Of a stretch of 46,361 bases of DNA, positions 24,453-32,924 are shown piece by piece. The translations under genes and the position numbers were made by a program. This DNA comes from Chloroflexota bacterium (GTDB lineage: Bacteria > Chloroflexota > Anaerolineae > Promineifilales > Promineifilaceae). Each line of letters starts with the position of its first letter. The first letter of the stretch is position 1. The notes beneath the pieces were generated by a model. The model saw nothing but the letters and a program-made list of their open reading frames with translations. It made no database searches and had not been told where the DNA came from. The DNA is taken from contig JAHDEB010000025.1 in the NCBI GenBank assembly GCA_020629055.1, positions 1 through 46,361 of the forward strand, written 5' to 3'.

Positions 24453-25763
24453 TTACGGTCGTTCAGCTAAAGTTAATGTTAGATCTACCGGCTCACCATC
24501 ACGCAAAACAGTCACTGTGATCGAATCACCAGGAGATGTATTTAGGTACAAATAGCTGATCATATCTTCAAATGTATTCACCGGTATATCATTAATCGCC
24601 ACAATCAGGTCACCTGCGGTCGCATCTTCATTGGTTGCTGATCTAAATCCAGCTTCGGCCGCAGGGCCACCTTCGACCAAACCGGTTACATATGCACCCG
24701 TTGTGCGATCAAGACCGTAAAATTGAGCTTGATCTAATCCGAAATCTGAAGATACCGAAACACCAACAAATGGATAGGTATATGAACCTTCGGCGATCAA
24801 AGAGGGAAGCATACGCTCAACGATGTCTATAGGAATCGAAAAGCCTACGCCAGAATTGGCACCGGTTTCACTAAAGATGCGGGCATTGATACCCACAACC
24901 TCACCGTCCATATTTAATAAAGGGCCACCTGAATTTCCAGGATTAATCGGAGCATCAATCTGGATTGCGTCTGGCAACTGATAGCTGCCACCACCAGGAA
25001 GTTGACGATCCGATGGCAATCCACGGCCGACGGCGCTTACAATCCCCAAAGACATCGAGCTATCTTGTCCAAATGGATTACCGATTGCGACGACAAACTC
25101 ACCAACTTGTAAATCAGTTGAATTACCCAACGTTAGCGGCCGTGTTCCTTCAGGCAAACGATCTACCTTGATGACAGCAACGTCAGCATCTTGATCTGTA
25201 CCGATGACCGTTGCATTGGTCCGGAACCCGCCGGGGAATTTAATCTCAAGCTCTTCTGCGTTGGCGATCACATGATTATTGGTCAAGATGTGTCCCTCAT
25301 CATCAATCACGAAGCCGGTCCCTGATCCCAATGCCAAGTTTTGAGCCAAAGCGAAAATATGAACAACTGAAGGATTGACCTCTTGATAAATGCCAACCAA
25401 TGTATCTTGCAATTGATCCGTAGACCTTGCTGAATTTAAAGCAGAGATTGCGGGGGTACCATCTACATCGGCTTCAATATCACCACTTTGTATCACACCA
25501 TTGTCTGCTTCATTAGAAGAGACAATCGGTTCAACAACCTCTGCTTCAGTTATTTCAACAGGAGCCACTTCGGTTGGCACATCGTTCAGAACCTGAATTT
25601 CAGTGACTTCACCAGGTACGGCCGTTGCAGAGCGCATCGGGTCTAAAAAACGCTGGCTTAATCCTGGAACAAATATTGCGCCAAGAAAAACGCCAATCAG
25701 CGAGAACAACAATGCTCCCAAAACAACAGTGACCAATTTTGATGAATTTGAATTTTGTGACAT
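24453..25763 (-). CDS. HtrA/DegQ-type serine protease with PDZ domain
   Basis: This 436-residue membrane-anchored protease handles misfolded extracytoplasmic proteins. One N-terminal transmembrane helix (about 10-33) is followed by an acidic, low-complexity linker (50-115). The trypsin-like domain (about 118-310) carries the triad H164 (TNNHVI), D194 (QDADVAVIK) and S278 (INPGNSGGP). A single PDZ domain occupies about 335-430 (YVTGLVEGGPAAEAGF, then GDLIVAIND). One PDZ domain and the membrane anchor match the DegS/HtrA types of Gram-positive bacteria and Chloroflexota. AGGT sits seven bases before the ATG. A weak hairpin and then a strong terminator follow the stop. The gene stands alone between intergenic regions of 91 bp (to the terminator) and 483 bp. 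Confidence 0.95.
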   Translation of the reverse strand: MSQNSNSSKLVTVVLGALLFSLIGVFLGAIFVPGLSQRFLDPMRSATAVPGEVTEIQVLNDVPTEVAPVEITEAEVVEPIVSSNEADNGVIQSGDIEADVDGTPAISALNSARSTDQLQDTLVGIYQEVNPSVVHIFALAQNLALGSGTGFVIDDEGHILTNNHVIANAEELEIKFPGGFRTNATVIGTDQDADVAVIKVDRLPEGTRPLTLGNSTDLQVGEFVVAIGNPFGQDSSMSLGIVSAVGRGLPSDRQLPGGGSYQLPDAIQIDAPINPGNSGGPLLNMDGEVVGINARIFSETGANSGVGFSIPIDIVERMLPSLIAEGSYTYPFVGVSVSSDFGLDQAQFYGLDRTTGAYVTGLVEGGPAAEAGFRSATNEDATAGDLIVAINDIPVNTFEDMISYLYLNTSPGDSITVTVLRDGEPVDLTLTLAERP

Positions 25764-26246
25764 ACGATTACCTAAGTGAATGAATAGTTCGATGTGAACT
25801 GATGAGCTTTATTGATGACGATCAATTTAAATAAATTACCAAACTACGCAGCAATTCATCAAACTGTAATATCTTTATCATGTCGAACGGCGATGCCGCT
25901 TGAACGATCAACGAACCAAGATGTTAAAAACCCAGTAAGCGCGGCATCTGGTTCTGCCAATAAATATAGTTTTCTATAACAACTGATTTTGCTGAACTAA
26001 AACTCCAGCATATTAATGCATACGCTAAAAACTGACTATTGGATTCTATTAAGCGACGAGAAGGTGTGTCAATCGATAAGCTAACGTTTTTATGTGTCGT
26101 TTAGACCATGCTTATATGACGCTTAGGCTAGCCTCAAACTTTCTTAACTTTTATATGCATTTATCAACGGGGATAGCTGGGAGAGTACAAAAGAGTGATT
26201 AGGCTCGGTACGGTTGCATAGGTCTCGGGATGTAGGCAAAACTGTT
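25764..26246. other. 483-bp intergenic region without recognisable gene
   Basis: It lies between two leftward genes. It must hold the htrA promoter on the left and probably the 3' end of the upstream gene. It is AT-rich with stop codons in all frames. I saw small palindromic pieces such as CGGCGATGCCG (about 25889) and AGGCTAGCCT (about 26126) but no terminator with a U-tract, no tRNA and no conserved small ORF. It also lacks any CGGCCG site. Confidence 0.4.
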
Positions 26247-26777
26247 TTAATTAATAACCGTTAGGTCTTCTTCAGGAATAGCTTTCACAGGGAGATCAGA
26301 TTCAGGCTCATCTGTTTTTACAAACTGTTGGCTACCATCCGCACTCTCAGTCTGCTGAAAACTACCGGCTTCATCTAAGCTTGCATCGGCTGGGTCCGTT
26401 TCAGCCGATAGCGGTTCGGTTTCGTCAACCACTATAAACCAATCGCTCTCATCCGCTTGTTTTGAGCTCTCGGGTTCATCAATTTCACTCGATTTCTCAA
26501 GCTGCTGCTCTAAAAAGATCTGTTTCTGATGATTTTTGATCTCTAGCTCATTAAAGCGTTCCCCAACTTCATAAACCATAAATAGACCACCAACAGCCAC
26601 CAAACCACAAATCACAACAAACCCAACTGCAAAAGCGATCAACGTGAAATAACGCGTAAATAGCTCTCCAATTCGGATCAGGATACGGTCAATCGGCCGC
26701 TCGTACAAGGCCGGCTCCGGCGCAGGCTGCGGAATATTGACGGAATTAGGGTCGGGGGGTAAAAAATCAGCTGACAT
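26247..26777 (-). CDS. Hypothetical single-pass membrane protein with acidic tail
   Basis: This 176-residue protein belongs to no family I recognise. Residues 1-30 are proline-rich and cytoplasmic. One strong transmembrane helix spans about 42-68 (TLIAFAVGFVVICGLVAVGG). A short coiled-coil-like helix follows (72-95), and then an acidic Asp/Glu/Ser-rich tail (96-176) with no obvious fold. The tail would be extracytoplasmic if the N-terminus stays inside. It has its own ATG with a weak ribosome site and 390 bp of upstream DNA, so it is probably monocistronic. Context gives no functional clue. Confidence 0.65.
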   Translation of the reverse strand: MSADFLPPDPNSVNIPQPAPEPALYERPIDRILIRIGELFTRYFTLIAFAVGFVVICGLVAVGGLFMVYEVGERFNELEIKNHQKQIFLEQQLEKSSEIDEPESSKQADESDWFIVVDETEPLSAETDPADASLDEAGSFQQTESADGSQQFVKTDEPESDLPVKAIPEEDLTVIN

Positions 26778-27167
26778 AAACTTTTACTTCGTCGCTGCAA
26801 GAAAATAAACAAACAGCTTCGTAAATTATCAAGTAGAAATATGACGATATCCATTACGGCCGCGTAAATTATTGTATTTTTCATGGTTTATAATCGGTAA
26901 AAGGCTCAATTAAGAGCAAAAACAGGGCCAATCCTCAGACACCAACTCTCTTCTATCCAATTTTCGTAGCCACTTGCGGCGTTAACTACCCGTCATCTAG
27001 TAACGTCGGAAAGTTTATTTTTCTCTACATTTTTAATATTTGAAAAATCGACAATTCTCGGCTTTGTGTTACGATTTCGACTTACACAATCTGGGAGCCT
27101 TTCGTTATCAATAACATCCTAAACACCCCACCAAATTTCAGACTTCACAACTATTAAAGGTATTTCA
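26778..27167. other. Divergent intergenic region upstream of galK
   Basis: These 390 bases separate the acidic-tail protein gene from galactokinase. No further gene is visible. There is one CGGCCG at about 26857, one of the few outside coding regions. A good promoter candidate for galK lies at 27048-27075 (listed separately). Confidence 0.45.
27048..27075 (+). promoter_or_regulatory. Probable galK promoter
   Basis: TCGACA at 27048 and TACGAT at 27070 are 16 bp apart, and TG one base before the -10 hexamer makes it an extended -10 element. The start site would fall near 27082, giving an 86-nt leader that ends with AAAGG seven bases before the galK ATG. Confidence 0.5.
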
Positions 27168-28310
27168 ATGAACCTAAAAAAACTTGTACAACAAAGATTT
27201 GAAGAAAAATTTGGCGAACAGCCCGCCTTTGTTATCCGCGCCCCCGGCCGAGTTAATCTTATTGGTGAGCATACTGACTACAACGATGGGTTTGTGATGC
27301 CTATGGCGATTGATCGCGCGGTCTGGCTGGCAATCCGGCCGCGAGAAGATGGGCGTGTCTCAGCGCACTCTCTAGAAATGGATGATCCTATTGATTTTGA
27401 AATCAGCAATTTAGGGAAACCGGGTCAAGGATGGGGAGAATACGTCAAAGGGGTCACTTGGGCTTTGTTGGAAGAAGGTTTTGAACTATCTGGCTGGGAA
27501 GGTGTTTTAACCAGCGATATCCCTGTTGGCGCCGGCTTGTCATCATCAGCCGCCCTTGAAATGGCGACCGCAATGGCATTTATGGCGATTTCAAATACAG
27601 AGTGGAATGCTCCTCAGATGGCAAGAATAGGGCAGCGGGCGGAGAATGACTGGGCGGGTGCAAATACCGGCATTATGGACCAAATGATTTCAGCGAGTGC
27701 GGCTCAAGATCATGCCCTAATGATCGATTGTCGTGATCTATCAACTCAACTTGTCCCCCTTCCCCCCAAAACCAGCATCGTTATCTTAGACACAATGACG
27801 CGCCACACCCATACGGGATCAGGTTACAATGATCGTCGGAACGAATGTGAAGCGGCCGCCAAGCATTTTGGTGTTGAGTTTCTGCGGGATCTAGACAAAG
27901 TCACACTACAAAAGAATTCAATCGGGTTAGATAAGACACTTCTACGCCGTGCCATTCATGTCGTTAGTGAAAATGATCGCGTCATTCAAGCGATGTCAGC
28001 GATGCAAAATCAAGATCCGCACATTATGGGGCTTTTCATGAATGCCAGCCATGACAGCTTGCGAGATAATTTTGAGGTTACCAACCGAGATCTAGATTTA
28101 ATGGCAGCACTGGCGCAAGAGACCAAAGGTTGTTACGGTGCACGTATGACCGGTGGTGGCTTTGGTGGGTGCGTTGTCGCCTTGGTTCAAGAAGAGCAAG
28201 CAGAGAGATTTGCGACCGAAGTTGCGGCCGATTATTTCAATGTGACAGACATGCAGCCACACATCTATATTTGTAAAGCAACCGGTGGTACAGAAGTTGT
28301 GAAAAACTAA
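27168..28310 (+). CDS. galK: Galactokinase
   Basis: This 380-residue GHMP kinase phosphorylates alpha-D-galactose at C1 with ATP in the Leloir pathway. It has the galactokinase signature GRVNLIGEHTDYNDG (27-41), the ATP loop PVGAGLSSSAALE (119-131), the catalytic base D171 in GIMDQ, and the third motif GARMTGGGFGGC (324-335). The length is typical. The usual CGIMDQ sequence reads TGIMDQ here, a conservative change at a non-catalytic position. No galT, galE or transporter is adjacent; the next genes encode a lipoprotein and a PAP2-like protein. It may therefore serve general galactose salvage or, because galactokinases can be broad, another sugar. Confidence 0.95.
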   Translation: MNLKKLVQQRFEEKFGEQPAFVIRAPGRVNLIGEHTDYNDGFVMPMAIDRAVWLAIRPREDGRVSAHSLEMDDPIDFEISNLGKPGQGWGEYVKGVTWALLEEGFELSGWEGVLTSDIPVGAGLSSSAALEMATAMAFMAISNTEWNAPQMARIGQRAENDWAGANTGIMDQMISASAAQDHALMIDCRDLSTQLVPLPPKTSIVILDTMTRHTHTGSGYNDRRNECEAAAKHFGVEFLRDLDKVTLQKNSIGLDKTLLRRAIHVVSENDRVIQAMSAMQNQDPHIMGLFMNASHDSLRDNFEVTNRDLDLMAALAQETKGCYGARMTGGGFGGCVVALVQEEQAERFATEVAADYFNVTDMQPHIYICKATGGTEVVKN

Positions 28311-28368
28311 ATTCACAAATTTTATGTAAAATAGAGTAAACTTTAGAAAAGTGACAGAGGTGAAACGC

Positions 28369-29382
28369 ATGCGATTACAAAACATTCGATCAAAATGGGC
28401 TCCTGCTACGATTCTATTTTTACTTGTTCTTTTAACAGGTTGTTTAACGCAGCCAGAGTCAGTTGAAGTTGCTCCGCTGCCAACTTTAGCCGTAGCTGCT
28501 AAATTAGTACCGGAAACGCCTACCCCAACACCAGAGAACTTCTTACTGCCCACATTTACACCCATCGCACAGCAATTGGTTGTTCCTACAGAAGTTGGGC
28601 AGTTTGTTTATACCCCTATCCCGACAAACACACCGTTCCCAACACTTATACCAACCGCCACGCGTACCCCTTTCCCGACAAGCACGACGCCACCAACCCG
28701 AACCCCGATCCCCACAAATACCCCGTTACCAGCTAGTACAAGTGTTGCAGCCACGCTCACACCGGTATTTTTAGAGACGGTGGTTCCACGCCCAGTTGGT
28801 ACCAACATTTTGTTTAATCCATCATTTGAAGATGGGCATTACAATCAAAATGGTGTGCCGGAACTTCAATTACCAAATAATTGGGGCTTCGAATGGGACA
28901 CCGGCCGGACAGGGTTTGGCGATGAAGTTTGGGATGAATGGGTTCGGCCAGAAGTTCGCGTCCTTCCTAAATCAAACGTACCTAGCAGCGAGCACAACGA
29001 TTTCTTTGTAGATGGGGACCACGCGGTCAAAATCTTTAAGGGATCAGGCGCCATTAGCTTTAGATTCTCTCAGGCACATCAGCTTGAGGCCGGAAAATAT
29101 CAGTTCACGGTAAATGTTTACCCAGACGTCATTAAAGGATATGGCTCGAACGGTGAAAAAATATTTGCAGATGACCCACTCGCGGCCGAGTTAAGCTTTT
29201 TGCTCAATGGCAGCCAAACGGCATGGCGCGTTGTCGAAATCGGCGAACGCAATCGATATGCCTTTGTGTTTGAAATCTCTGAACCCAAAACGGTTCAAGT
29301 CGCCTTAGTCGCACGCGGCCGATTCGCGGTTGAAAATAACGGCTGGTTTATGGATTCATTCTCGCTGGTCAAAATCGACTAA
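28369..29382 (+). CDS. Lipoprotein with Thr-Pro-rich linker and jelly-roll-like domain
   Basis: This is a 337-residue exported lipoprotein. The lipobox LLTGC follows a hydrophobic core at about residues 11-26. Residues 45-140 are a Thr/Pro-rich, repetitive linker (PIPTNTPFPT, RTPFPTST, RTPIPTNTPLP), a style common in Chloroflexota surface proteins. The C-terminal 190 residues begin NILFNPSFEDG and look like a carbohydrate-binding-module-type beta-sandwich (FEDG, DGDHAVKIFKG, AGKYQFTVNVYPD, ending WFMDSFSLV). It has no catalytic signature. I start at the ATG at 28369 (AGAGG eight bases upstream), not the GTG at 28351. It lies 58 bp after galK and may be co-transcribed, and could help capture sugars or anchor glycans (inference). 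Confidence 0.8.
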   Translation: MRLQNIRSKWAPATILFLLVLLTGCLTQPESVEVAPLPTLAVAAKLVPETPTPTPENFLLPTFTPIAQQLVVPTEVGQFVYTPIPTNTPFPTLIPTATRTPFPTSTTPPTRTPIPTNTPLPASTSVAATLTPVFLETVVPRPVGTNILFNPSFEDGHYNQNGVPELQLPNNWGFEWDTGRTGFGDEVWDEWVRPEVRVLPKSNVPSSEHNDFFVDGDHAVKIFKGSGAISFRFSQAHQLEAGKYQFTVNVYPDVIKGYGSNGEKIFADDPLAAELSFLLNGSQTAWRVVEIGERNRYAFVFEISEPKTVQVALVARGRFAVENNGWFMDSFSLVKID

Positions 29383-29453
29383 GGGCGGTAAAAACAGTCA
29401 TTAGGTGATTGTTCCCAATTATCCTAACAAACATCAAGCAGGGTTAGGGAAAA

Positions 29454-30344
29454 ATGGAATCAGGATTTCAGAATGCGATTGAATGGATGCTGTCGATACA
29501 GCAGTTGGGTGGGGATGCCGGAGCGGCGTTTTTTAAGTTTGTTACCTTTTTTGGGGATCAAGAATTTTACCTGCTCTTGTTCCCCCTGCTTTTTTGGTGT
29601 ATTGACACCCGTTTAGGCATTCGCGTTGCAGTTGCATATTTACTGTCAACGCTACTGAACGTGAGTCTCAAAGAGTTTACTGCTCAACCTCGTCCATTTG
29701 AAATCAACCCGGCTGTTGGCCTCATCGAAGAATATGGGCAAGGGATGCCCAGCAACCACGCACAGGCGAGCACCATTATATTTGGGATCCTCGCCCATCA
29801 CATCAAAAAAACTTGGGGCTGGGCAGCGGCCATTCTTATCGCCTTTCTTATTGGCTTTTCGCGCATCTACCTAGGGGTTCACTTTCCACTTCAAGTGATC
29901 GTTGGTTGGGGATTAGGGATCGGGCTGCTGGTCATTTACGTTAACTTTCTTGATCAGGTTGAAGCATGGCTACAAAAACGCTCACTCACGCAGCATCTGA
30001 TTATGGCAACGGCATTAGCCCTAACGCTTTGCTTCACTATCCCCAATGGAGACATTATCGCAGCCTCGGCCGTTTTATGGGCGATGTGGTGCGGGGTAGC
30101 GATTCTTTACACAGCAGGTATCCCTTTTACAACAGCAGGCACATTGGGGCAAAAGATCGGCCGATTTGTTTTTGGTGCCATCATTGTTCTTGTGTTATTT
30201 GAGGGCTTAAAGGCGATCTTCCCAGATGAAGGCGAACCGTTATACGCTTTACTCCGCTTTGTACGTTATGGGCTAGTTGGGTTTTTTGTTAGTTTGGTTG
30301 GACCTTGGCTTTTTACAAAAGTTGGGCTTGTAGGCGAGCGATAG
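29454..30344 (+). CDS. PAP2-superfamily membrane phosphatase, altered active site
   Basis: This is a 296-residue membrane protein with about eight hydrophobic helices. It carries the three PAP2 phosphatase regions: K73 to R80-P81 (KEFTAQPRP), PSNH at 99-102 (normally PSGH), and SRIYLGVHFPLQ at 136-147. In the last region the serine, arginine and His143 are kept, but the aspartate expected four residues after the histidine is Gln147. In the family that aspartate assists the nucleophilic histidine, so activity may be reduced, shifted or lost. Related enzymes remove phosphate from phosphatidic acid or undecaprenyl pyrophosphate. The frame opens at ATG 29454 after a GGGAAAA stretch. It is the last of three rightward genes after galK. 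Confidence 0.82.
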   Translation: MESGFQNAIEWMLSIQQLGGDAGAAFFKFVTFFGDQEFYLLLFPLLFWCIDTRLGIRVAVAYLLSTLLNVSLKEFTAQPRPFEINPAVGLIEEYGQGMPSNHAQASTIIFGILAHHIKKTWGWAAAILIAFLIGFSRIYLGVHFPLQVIVGWGLGIGLLVIYVNFLDQVEAWLQKRSLTQHLIMATALALTLCFTIPNGDIIAASAVLWAMWCGVAILYTAGIPFTTAGTLGQKIGRFVFGAIIVLVLFEGLKAIFPDEGEPLYALLRFVRYGLVGFFVSLVGPWLFTKVGLVGER

Positions 30345-30346
30345 GC

Positions 30347-30384
30347 AAAAAAATGACCGGAAATCGATAATCGAAAGTCCGGTC
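30347..30384 (-). terminator. Intrinsic terminator read leftward
   Basis: GACCGGA (30355-30361) and TCCGGTC (30378-30384) form a seven-base-pair stem with an inner TCGA/TCGA pairing. On the minus strand seven U residues follow (30353-30347). It is 215 bp beyond the nudC stop, and nudC already has its own terminator, so it should belong to a separate transcript. On the plus strand no U-tract follows. Confidence 0.75.
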
Positions 30385-30459
30385 AAAAAGAAGGAGGAAA
30401 AAGGAGTTGGTTTGTTCTAACTGTACTATGTATTTAATGTTAATCTAAAAATATTTAGA
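30347..30459 (-). ncRNA. Candidate small RNA, CU-rich family member 2
   Basis: On the minus strand a small hairpin (TCTAAA-N4-TTTAGA, 30459-30444) is followed by an AT-rich stretch. Then comes CTCCTTTTTCCTCC (30406-30393), identical to the copy at 24385-24372, and eight bases later a terminator hairpin with seven U. The nudC terminator at 30541-30567 isolates this stretch from upstream transcription, so an own promoter is required; I did not find a strong one. No ORF explains the conservation of the 14-mer. Confidence 0.4.
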
Positions 30460-30540
30460 GTCAGTAAAGACGCTGTTATGTTTTGGTGAAGGGGGCGCAA
30501 GGGGAGAGAAAACAGAACGTAAAGTGTGTAAAACAAAGAA

Positions 30541-30567
30541 CAAAAAGACCGCTCTCTCGAGCGGCCG
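30541..30567 (-). terminator. nudC terminator
   Basis: Read leftward, CCGCTCGAGAGAGCGG (30564-30549) forms a GC-rich six-base-pair hairpin followed by TCTTTTTG. It lies 32 bp after the nudC stop. A CGGCCG site overlaps its base, one of only three seen outside genes. Confidence 0.75.
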
Positions 30568-30598
30568 CGTCTAATTTAATTAAAAATGTGGGTGGCGT

Positions 30599-31432
30599 TT
30601 AACTTGTTTCAGCGATGAAATGTTCGATCAAACGGCCAGCGATACTTATGTCGCCGGTTGGAATATTGTCAGGCAATTCGTCGGCCGCATACCAATCAGC
30701 CTCTGTAATCTCATCTTCAAGCACAATTTCACCAGAATCATAGTCACACATGAACCCTAACATCAAGGAGTCAGGGAACGGCCAAACTTCACTGCCAAAG
30801 TAAGAGATGTTTTTAACGTTTAAACCCACTTCTTCTTTTACTTCTCGGGCGACCGTTTCTTCCAAGCTTTCCCCAGGATCCACAAATCCGGCCAAGATAC
30901 TGTAAAAGCCGGCCGGATGCCGTTCGTTGCGGCCGAGCAGAATTTTATTGCCTTTGCGCACCATCATAATCACGGCAGGTGATAAGCGAACGTATCTGGT
31001 TAACTTGCAGTTTGGGCAAACCCGAGATCGATCGTTTCCATATTCCATTTCGGTAGAGCAGCGGCCGCAAAATTGATTATTGCGATCCCAGTCACTCACA
31101 AAAATCGCCCTAAATGCTACACGGCGCAGCATGTCATCCACTTGTCCAAATAAAAACCTTGGGTTCACAAATGACTGATCAGCGGTTAATTCTATCTGCT
31201 CATCAACTTCCGCTTCCCAACAGCCAACACCGTCTAATATTCCCATAAAGTTGCGACGGACAGTTGGTATGCCGAGGGCATCATCTGGTGTAGAAACAAG
31301 CGGTAGAGAGGTGATTTTCCGGCGGTTTTCAGGGTCGACAAAAACCAAAAGCTTGCGGTTACTAAAAACGAACCACCAAGATGGCTCATCAAAATTGGTG
31401 GGTGCGGGTGCATCTGCATTGAAGTTAAGCAT
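30599..31432 (-). CDS. nudC: NAD+ diphosphatase (NudC family Nudix hydrolase)
   Basis: This 277-residue enzyme hydrolyses NAD(H) to nicotinamide mononucleotide and AMP; E. coli NudC also removes NAD caps from RNA. It has an N-terminal NUDIX-like domain (1-110), a four-cysteine zinc ribbon (C122, C125, C139, C142: FCGRC, VCPNC), and the Nudix box GFVDPGESLEETVAREVKEE (182-201) continuing VGL. The NADH-specific array follows at 214-222 as SEVWPFPDS, where the classic form is SQPWPFPxS. The two changes (Q to E, P to V) may alter substrate preference. I use the ATG at 31432; the open frame extends upstream to 31552 but overlaps the lipoprotein gene. It lies 25 bp downstream of that gene. Confidence 0.92.
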   Translation of the reverse strand: MLNFNADAPAPTNFDEPSWWFVFSNRKLLVFVDPENRRKITSLPLVSTPDDALGIPTVRRNFMGILDGVGCWEAEVDEQIELTADQSFVNPRFLFGQVDDMLRRVAFRAIFVSDWDRNNQFCGRCSTEMEYGNDRSRVCPNCKLTRYVRLSPAVIMMVRKGNKILLGRNERHPAGFYSILAGFVDPGESLEETVAREVKEEVGLNVKNISYFGSEVWPFPDSLMLGFMCDYDSGEIVLEDEITEADWYAADELPDNIPTGDISIAGRLIEHFIAETS

Positions 31433-31457
31433 AAAATTTATTCGTGTTATAGAACAC

Positions 31458-32375
31458 CTAAGGGTATGGATAGTTTCCGCCAGGTTCCGGAACAGGTGTA
31501 GATGGGTTTGGCGTACCTTTTTCAGTTTCACCCAATCCACCACCAGAACCATCAGTCGTCGTAGGCGTCATCGTTACCGTTGGGGTAACCTGCTGTTCAC
31601 CGGCTGAAAGAGTTGGGGTTTCGGTTGGCTCATTGCTGCTTGAGCCAGAATCTAGCGTTGAGGTAGGGATCGGGGTTGATTCTGTACGGGTTGGTATCGC
31701 TTCTATCGTAGGCGTTGGGGTTGATGGGGTTGGGCTGGCGTTATTGGCATTCGGTGACGGTGTGGCCGTTGCCGTGGCTGGAATACTTGGGGTAGCGGTC
31801 GCCCCTCCTCCAGTTGGTGTACTTTCGGCCTCGGAAGCGGGATCATTTGAAACCACAGTCGGTTGACTAATAATACGCTCTCCATTTGATGAGAAGGCAC
31901 TGGCGATAATCGGATTCGGGTCGATAATCCGTACGATTTCTAAATACCACACCGTTTCATCGGTAGGATCCTTTGCGCAACCCACAGGGCCGTCATAGCG
32001 GCGCCATATCCCTTCAACGGTAAAAAACGCCTGCTCCGGCACTATTTCAACAACAGAGCTGAAACCGCTCATGTTCATCTCTAATTCATCAGAAATTAAA
32101 AACCAGTCGACAGAAGGCCCTCGCTGACGTTCGCAAGATTGTTGGCGCAAGGGGATATAGCGGCCGGTTACCTGAATGTATTTATCTATAAAGATAGAGG
32201 GATCTGAATTGAGTGTCTCAAAATTTACGGGGACAGATTGTTGGTCAAAGATTCCTACGAGCGTGGGTGTAGGTTTCACCGGCCCAAATGCACCGCCTGC
32301 CCCTTGACATGCAGACAGGACGGCGGTGATGCCTAAAAGTAAAATTAATTGGTATAAATTAAATCTTTGGTTCAT
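31458..32375 (-). CDS. Lipoprotein with OB-like domain and long Thr/Pro/Ser-rich tail
   Basis: This is a 305-residue exported lipoprotein (hydrophobic core 8-20, lipobox LSAC near 20-23). Residues 50-155 form a small beta-rich domain (IDKYIQVTGRYIP, then FFTVEGIWRRYDG) that looks like an OB-fold of the kind found in other exported proteins. Residues 170-305 are low complexity, dominated by Thr, Pro, Ser and Gly (ATATPSIPATATATPSP, SPTPSTPTPT), and end PGGNYPYP. The tail is at the C-terminus rather than between anchor and domain, which differs from the lipoprotein at 28369. The ATG is AT-rich upstream, with AAATT but no good ribosome site. It is probably co-transcribed with nudC downstream. 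Confidence 0.75.
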   Translation of the reverse strand: MNQRFNLYQLILLLGITAVLSACQGAGGAFGPVKPTPTLVGIFDQQSVPVNFETLNSDPSIFIDKYIQVTGRYIPLRQQSCERQRGPSVDWFLISDELEMNMSGFSSVVEIVPEQAFFTVEGIWRRYDGPVGCAKDPTDETVWYLEIVRIIDPNPIIASAFSSNGERIISQPTVVSNDPASEAESTPTGGGATATPSIPATATATPSPNANNASPTPSTPTPTIEAIPTRTESTPIPTSTLDSGSSSNEPTETPTLSAGEQQVTPTVTMTPTTTDGSGGGLGETEKGTPNPSTPVPEPGGNYPYP

Positions 32376-32876
32376 AAATTACTTGAAAAACAATTCGGAC
32401 GGCTATTGTTTGGTCTCGGTGCCACAGTGAAAGTTAACGATTAAACCCAACCGTTTCGCCAAAGTTTTTCTTCAAAGTTTTTCTTCATTGAAAAGCTGAT
32501 TGTTATTGGCGGAGCTGGGTTGCAGCAAGCAAAGCCTAATGTATTTGTCTAAATTCTGACCTTAAACATCCCATAAAACTTGACCAGACATAGAAAAACA
32601 GTTTACTCCACGCTGAATTATACCTACCAAGACGGTCACTGCATCCTAAATGTTAGTAAATGTAACTTGATTACTCAGAGAAATCTTAATTTACCCTCCA
32701 CTGATAGTCATGTTGTAAGGCGCGCTTTTTCTTTTAATAACACTACAAACCACAAAATATGTTCCAGAACGGCCCCAAATGATATATTTTGGCTGCTTTG
32801 AAGCTGATATTCGGGTATATGGAAGAATTAATCATCATAAAATTGTATTAAATTGCAATGGTGGTTGTAGATGGGT
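32376..32876. other. Long intergenic region with a 13-bp tandem duplication
   Basis: This is the main part of a 549-bp gap between the lipoprotein gene and tRNA-Leu. It is AT-rich and stop-ridden. A perfect head-to-tail duplication of AAAGTTTTTCTTC occupies 32461-32486. I see no gene; the 73-codon frame at 32580-32801 lacks a ribosome site and protein-like composition. No CGGCCG occurs here. Confidence 0.45.
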
Positions 32877-32905
32877 TGAAAAACAGAATTGGGAAAGTTA
32901 TAATT
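32877..32905 (+). promoter_or_regulatory. Promoter of tRNA-Leu
   Basis: TTGAAA (32877-32882) and TATAAT (32900-32905) are separated by exactly 17 bp. Transcription should start near 32912, thirteen bases before the tRNA. This is the clearest housekeeping promoter in the window. Confidence 0.85.
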
Positions 32906-32924
32906 TTGCGTTCCTAAGAAAATG

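Noticed and set aside
31433-31552. Upstream extension of NudC to 31552
   Set aside because: It would overlap the end of the lipoprotein gene by 95 bases, and the ATG at 31432 gives a normal NudC length.
32580-32801. 73-codon frame in the gap before tRNA-Leu
   Set aside because: No ATG or ribosome site at the start, AT-rich codons unlike the neighbours, and no recognisable protein features.
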